Part shown: positions 62,788-64,000 of the stretch, in pieces
Position numbering within the stretch: the stretch's first letter is position 1
Layout of the letters: each line of letters starts with the position of its first letter
Program-made: the position numbers and the translations under genes
Notes under the pieces: model-generated
The model's database searches: none
Told to the model about the DNA's origin: nothing
The model's input: the letters and a program-made list of their open reading frames with translations, nothing else
Assembly: GCA_025769875.1 (NCBI GenBank)
Contig: JAGFNK010000287.1
Coordinates: 1-64,000, forward strand
Direction of reading: 5' to 3'
Length of the DNA stretch: 64,000 nucleotides
Origin: Russula earlei
Lineage: Eukaryota > Basidiomycota > Agaricomycetes > Russulales > Russulaceae

Positions 62788-63280
62788 TCTGCCAGTTGCA
62801 CATTATTGTATCCCCATCGTATATCGAATTTGGAGAAGACCTTTTTCCCTCGGAGTCTTTCCACCTCTTGTTCCAGATGTGGTAAAGGTTCATTGTCTCA
62901 TCTGGTCCACTGATTTAGTCGTCGTCGATAGTCTACAATGATCTTCTTCTCCTTGCTGTCCTTCTTGCCAATGAAGAACACTGGAGATGTGTAGCTGGAT
63001 GGACCTGGAGTGATGTATCGCTTCTCTACTTCATCAGCTAGGAATTTCTTGAGGTATTCTCGCTCATCTCGTGTTAGGGGGTATACTTTGCAGTTTAGTT
63101 CCTTTGGTGCGTCAGGTAACAGCTCTATCTGCATGTCTGGTTCCCTTGGTGGTGGGAACCTCTGGGACTTCTCTTCTGAGAAGACATCTGCAAAGCGGTG
63201 GAATTGCTTTGGAACATTGGTAAGGGGATCCTCTCCTTCCTGTAGTTTAAATCGACTGCGGGGCCCACTTCTGAGCAATA
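62788..63280 (-). pseudogene. G7 reverse transcriptase N-terminal part
   Basis: QFHRFADVFSEEKSQRFPP, ELLPDAPKELNCKVYPLTRD and GPSSYTSPVFFIGKKDSKEK, then VDYRRRLNQW and, in another frame, KKVFSKFDIRWGYNNVQLAD. The catalytic YxDD box would lie beyond the cut at 62788. It is less degenerate than the same part in G2. Confidence 0.85.
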
Positions 63281-63785
63281 GTCGTCTTTCGTAGGTAAAT
63301 GGCTTCCCCTTTCTTCAATTGTCGGTTCTCATCTCTTGCTTGCTTTTGGAGTTTTGTGACATAGAGATCCAGGTACTTGTATTGAGCAGTCTCAATCTGT
63401 ACCGTTCCTTCCATCAGCTGTCCTTTCTTCCAGTTGATGGTGGGGTCGAATTCATATAGGAAGGGATATCCCAGGATGACCCGATCCATTCCTAATCTGT
63501 GAGATAGAACCTTTGTAGGCTCTCCTTCTCCTTGTATCAGACGTGAAGCCAGCAGTAATGAGTGAGTTCCCCTTGCTTATTCTGGGTTCCGTTGACATTT
63601 TGTACTACCATGGATTCATGTAGTTCTTGTTTCCCAATTTTCAGTCTTTTCCAAGCTGAGTGATTGATGAAGTTCTCTGTTGCTCCACTGTCCAGTAGAG
63701 CAGATTCCTCGGCCGTTGTGTGTGCAGTGACGAAAGTGAATGGAATATTCATAGCATTCAGTCTTCTAATGTACACTTGCAACAC
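63281..63785 (-). pseudogene. G7 aspartic protease
   Basis: AEESALLDSGATENFINHSA is the active site (63650-63710), and DRVILGYPFLYEFDPTINWK (63430-63490) the second conserved block. The two lie in different frames, joined by a frameshift near 63500-63540. The adjoining gag end (63790-64000) has basic and Ser-rich residues. Confidence 0.85.
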
Positions 63786-64000
63786 ACTATTCTTCCTAAG
63801 CCAGGCCGTCGATTAGGTGTTCCTAAAAACCCTGTTCCATCAGTTCTTCCAACAAGTCCTCCTTCTGTTTGGTGGACATCTTCTTTATGGACGCTGAGGA
63901 GGAGCTCTTGTTATAGGTAGGAGGAGGAGATGTAGATTGCCCGGAGACAGTGCTTTCATTTCCACTGTCCCCTGAGTCGTCCTCCTTCTCTGTTTCCAGA

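Larger units (their letters stand above)
62788..64000 (-). mobile_element. Ty3/gypsy G7 fragment (sister of G2)
   Basis: Only the end of gag, protease and the first part of reverse transcriptase are present, reading leftward from the window edge to the G6 5' LTR, which cuts the reverse transcriptase after WGYNNVQLAD. G2 (7550-8517) is the nearest relative. Confidence 0.85.

Overview
The window looks like a TE-dense stretch of a fungal genome, most likely a basidiomycete. Almost everything in it is a retrotransposon or DNA transposon nested in others. The few non-TE traces are a ferric-reductase gene split by a retroelement, a purine-synthesis gene fragment carried inside a pogo element, and one small secreted-protein gene. 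Introns, chromodomain-type Ty3/gypsy elements, Tc1, pogo and hAT transposons, and 5-bp LTR target duplications fit a filamentous fungus. There is no bacterial-style operon. The species cannot be named from the sequence.

Layout. 1-617: part of a solo LTR (family A). 618-6779: Ty3/gypsy G1 (minus), carrying a solo LTR-B. 6780-13968: Ty3/gypsy G2 (minus), into which G1 is inserted; G2 carries solo LTR-C and LTR-D, and a Tc1 element sits in its 5' LTR. 13969-16142: gag end of G3, a sister of G1, with a tRNA-derived SINE. 16399-19118: 3' part of G4 with an unusual zinc-knuckle ORF after integrase. 19119-20040: 5' LTR and leader of a D-type element. 20041-20423: 112-bp minisatellite. 20660-22225 and 30056-30273: two halves of one ferric-reductase pseudogene, separated by copia element A (22226-30055, target duplication GAGTG). 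Inside copia A is a pogo element (22299-27067), itself cut by a solo LTR-A. 31200-37020: copia B, a CpG-poor paralogue of A, carrying four solo LTRs. 37215-37978: LTR-C remnant with a solo LTR-G. 37979-41475: the least repetitive part, with a secreted-protein gene and a hAT fragment. 41476-43151: solo LTR-H and an LTR-E remnant. 43152-52152: Ty3/gypsy G5. 52153-62787: G6, the best preserved element. 62788-64000: G7, a sister of G2.

Nine solo or nested LTRs have perfect 5-bp target duplications, and several can be confirmed against an uninterrupted paralogous site in the same window. Older elements carry repeated CGA-to-TGA stop codons and CpG loss, which suggests methylation- or RIP-like decay.

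The most interesting signal is in the LTRs. In D-type elements the primer-binding site just after the 5' LTR is the exact complement of a 10-base segment about 32 bases downstream of the LTR TATA box, where the transcript should begin. That is the arrangement of Tf1-type self-priming. The same 10 bases occur at the same place in the otherwise different LTR-A, and an analogous pair occurs in G1/LTR-H. Also worth a look are a conserved ORF upstream of gag in G5 and G6, the zinc-knuckle ORF after integrase in G4, the PurL-like fragment inside the pogo element, and Tc1 arms that are themselves inverted repeats.
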